Source: Muribaculaceae bacterium
Lineage (GTDB): Bacteria > Bacteroidota > Bacteroidia > Bacteroidales > Muribaculaceae
Assembly: GCA_902836725.1 (NCBI GenBank)
Contig: CADFRV010000128.1
Span: 1 to 7,054, forward strand
Direction: 5' to 3'
Length of the DNA: 7,054 bases
A model generated the notes under the pieces. That model had not been told where the DNA came from. It ran no database searches and was given only the letters and a program-made list of their open reading frames with translations. Numbering within the stretch: position 1 is the stretch's first letter; every line of letters starts with the position of its first letter. Positions 6,203 to 7,054 of this stretch are shown piece after piece. A program made the translations under genes and the position numbers.

Positions 6203-7054
6203 CTGTACATCAATGTTGATAGAACCCATGTCTTCCTGTGGGACAAGGCCGGTTTTGGTAGTCTGTATCATATAATACAAGCTACCGCCTGCAAGAAGTA
6301 TCAGCAATGCAGTCAGCCATTTTCGCGAAATCATGAATCTGACGCCGTCGGTATAGCGTTTTATAAGACGGTTGAATGACGTCTCGAACGCAATATGGAA
6401 ACGAGTGGAGAAACTTTTCTTACCTTCTGTACCATGCGGTGTCATTATAAGGGCACATAATGCCGGGCTGAGGGTCATGGCATTCAACAATGAAATGCCT
6501 ACTGCTACAGCCATTGTAAGACCGAACTGCGTATAGAAAGTACCGGTTGTACCACCCATGAAACTTACAGGAATAAATACCGCCATAAAAACGATGGTGG
6601 TGGTAAGGAGCGCCGCTGTGATTCCACTCATGCCTTCCACTGTGGCAATATATGGAGATTTTACCCCTTCATCGAATTTGGCCTGTACCGCCTCCACAAC
6701 AACAATAGCATCGTCGACCACCGTACCTATGACAAGAACAAGTGCGAAGAGGGTTATGAGATTAAGGCTGAAGCCTGCCACATTAAGGAAGATGAAAGTT
6801 CCGATCAGAGATACTACAATCGAGAGCGTCGGTATGATTGTGGCCTTGAAACTTTGCAGGAACAGATACACTACCAGAACTACGAGAACTATCGCTTCGA
6901 ACAACGTTTTCAAAACATTGTGAATCGAGGCGTCGAGAAAGTCTTTGGTGCTCATCAGGTCGACAATTTCCATCCCTTCGGGCAATGTCTCCCTGATCCT
7001 TTCCACCTCCTTGTCAACCGCGGTTATAATCTCATTGGCATTAGAACCTGATGT
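6179..7054 (-). CDS. RND multidrug efflux pump (HAE1 family), upstream part, frameshifted and cut by the window edge
   Basis: Earlier part of the same pump; the frame is open to 7054, so the true start is beyond the window. By comparison with AcrB about 300 N-terminal residues (TM1 and the first porter domain) are missing. The 291 visible residues begin TSGSNANEIITAVDKEVERI and contain TM2 (NVLKTLFEAIVLVVLVVYLFLQ without its ends), TM3, TM4 with the proton-relay Asp pair in GTVVDDAIVVVE (codons 6710-6715, AcrB Asp407/Asp408), TM5 with VFIPVSFMGGTTG, TM6 with LSPALCAL, a cytoplasmic loop (TPHGTEGKKSFS) and TM7 (near WLTALLILLAGGSLYYM). TGLVPQEDMGSINIDVQTPP is the conserved start of the second porter region; after that the frame shifts, adding RPWA and a TAA at 6179-6181. 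An adaptor gene is expected upstream. Probably the 5' part of a broken gene. Confidence 0.9.
   Translation of the reverse strand, partial: TSGSNANEIITAVDKEVERIRETLPEGMEIVDLMSTKDFLDASIHNVLKTLFEAIVLVVLVVYLFLQSFKATIIPTLSIVVSLIGTFIFLNVAGFSLNLITLFALVLVIGTVVDDAIVVVEAVQAKFDEGVKSPYIATVEGMSGITAALLTTTIVFMAVFIPVSFMGGTTGTFYTQFGLTMAVAVGISLLNAMTLSPALCALIMTPHGTEGKKSFSTRFHIAFETSFNRLIKRYTDGVRFMISRKWLTALLILLAGGSLYYMIQTTKTGLVPQEDMGSINIDVQTPPRPWA

Noticed and set aside
4824..7054. Reading the two RND ORFs as two separate pumps or paralogues
   Set aside because: They cover consecutive, non-overlapping parts of a single pump and meet at a point inside one domain, so they derive from one gene.

Overview
The window looks like an ordinary chromosomal stretch from a member of the Bacteroidota, most likely order Bacteroidales. 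The clues are the translation gene cluster thrS-infC-rpmI-rplT, A-rich start contexts without Shine-Dalgarno sequences in front of infC, rpmI and rplT, and protein sequences that resemble Bacteroidales homologues as I remember them. A Muribaculaceae-like gut lineage is a guess based on the extended IF3; no search was run.

Layout. Plus strand, 1-3366: the 3' part of thrS (threonyl-tRNA synthetase, truncated by the window edge), then infC (initiation factor IF3, with an unusual disordered N-terminal extension of about 80 residues), rpmI (ribosomal protein L35) and rplT (ribosomal protein L20). The gap between thrS and infC is only 23 bases. rpmI and rplT are preceded by 118- and 140-base leaders holding small hairpins and a shared 9-base word, so some RNA-level control there is possible. 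The cluster ends in a perfect 24-bp-stem hairpin (3375-3426) with an A-run on one side and a T-run on the other, so it can terminate transcription from both directions.

Minus strand, 7054-3472, convergent with the first cluster: the 3' part of a tripartite multidrug efflux operon. The inner-membrane RND pump (AcrB/MexB/BmeB-like, HAE1 family) comes first and enters from beyond the window end. It is followed with an ATGA overlap by a TolC/NodT-type outer-membrane lipoprotein. A periplasmic adaptor gene would be expected upstream, outside the window.

The main anomaly is in the RND pump. The reading frame breaks near 6194-6199, at the start of the second-half porter domain, and about four to five conserved residues are missing. 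This fits a deletion of roughly 16 bases at a GCCG microhomology. The pump is therefore read as two ORFs, joined by a TAATG stop-restart. It may be a recent pseudogene, a sequence or assembly error, or a split but coupled protein. I see no clearly new biological system. The pump break, the IF3 extension and the rpmI/rplT leaders are the points worth checking. No stretch over 300 bases lacks a gene, and I see no tRNA, rRNA, CRISPR or insertion sequence.
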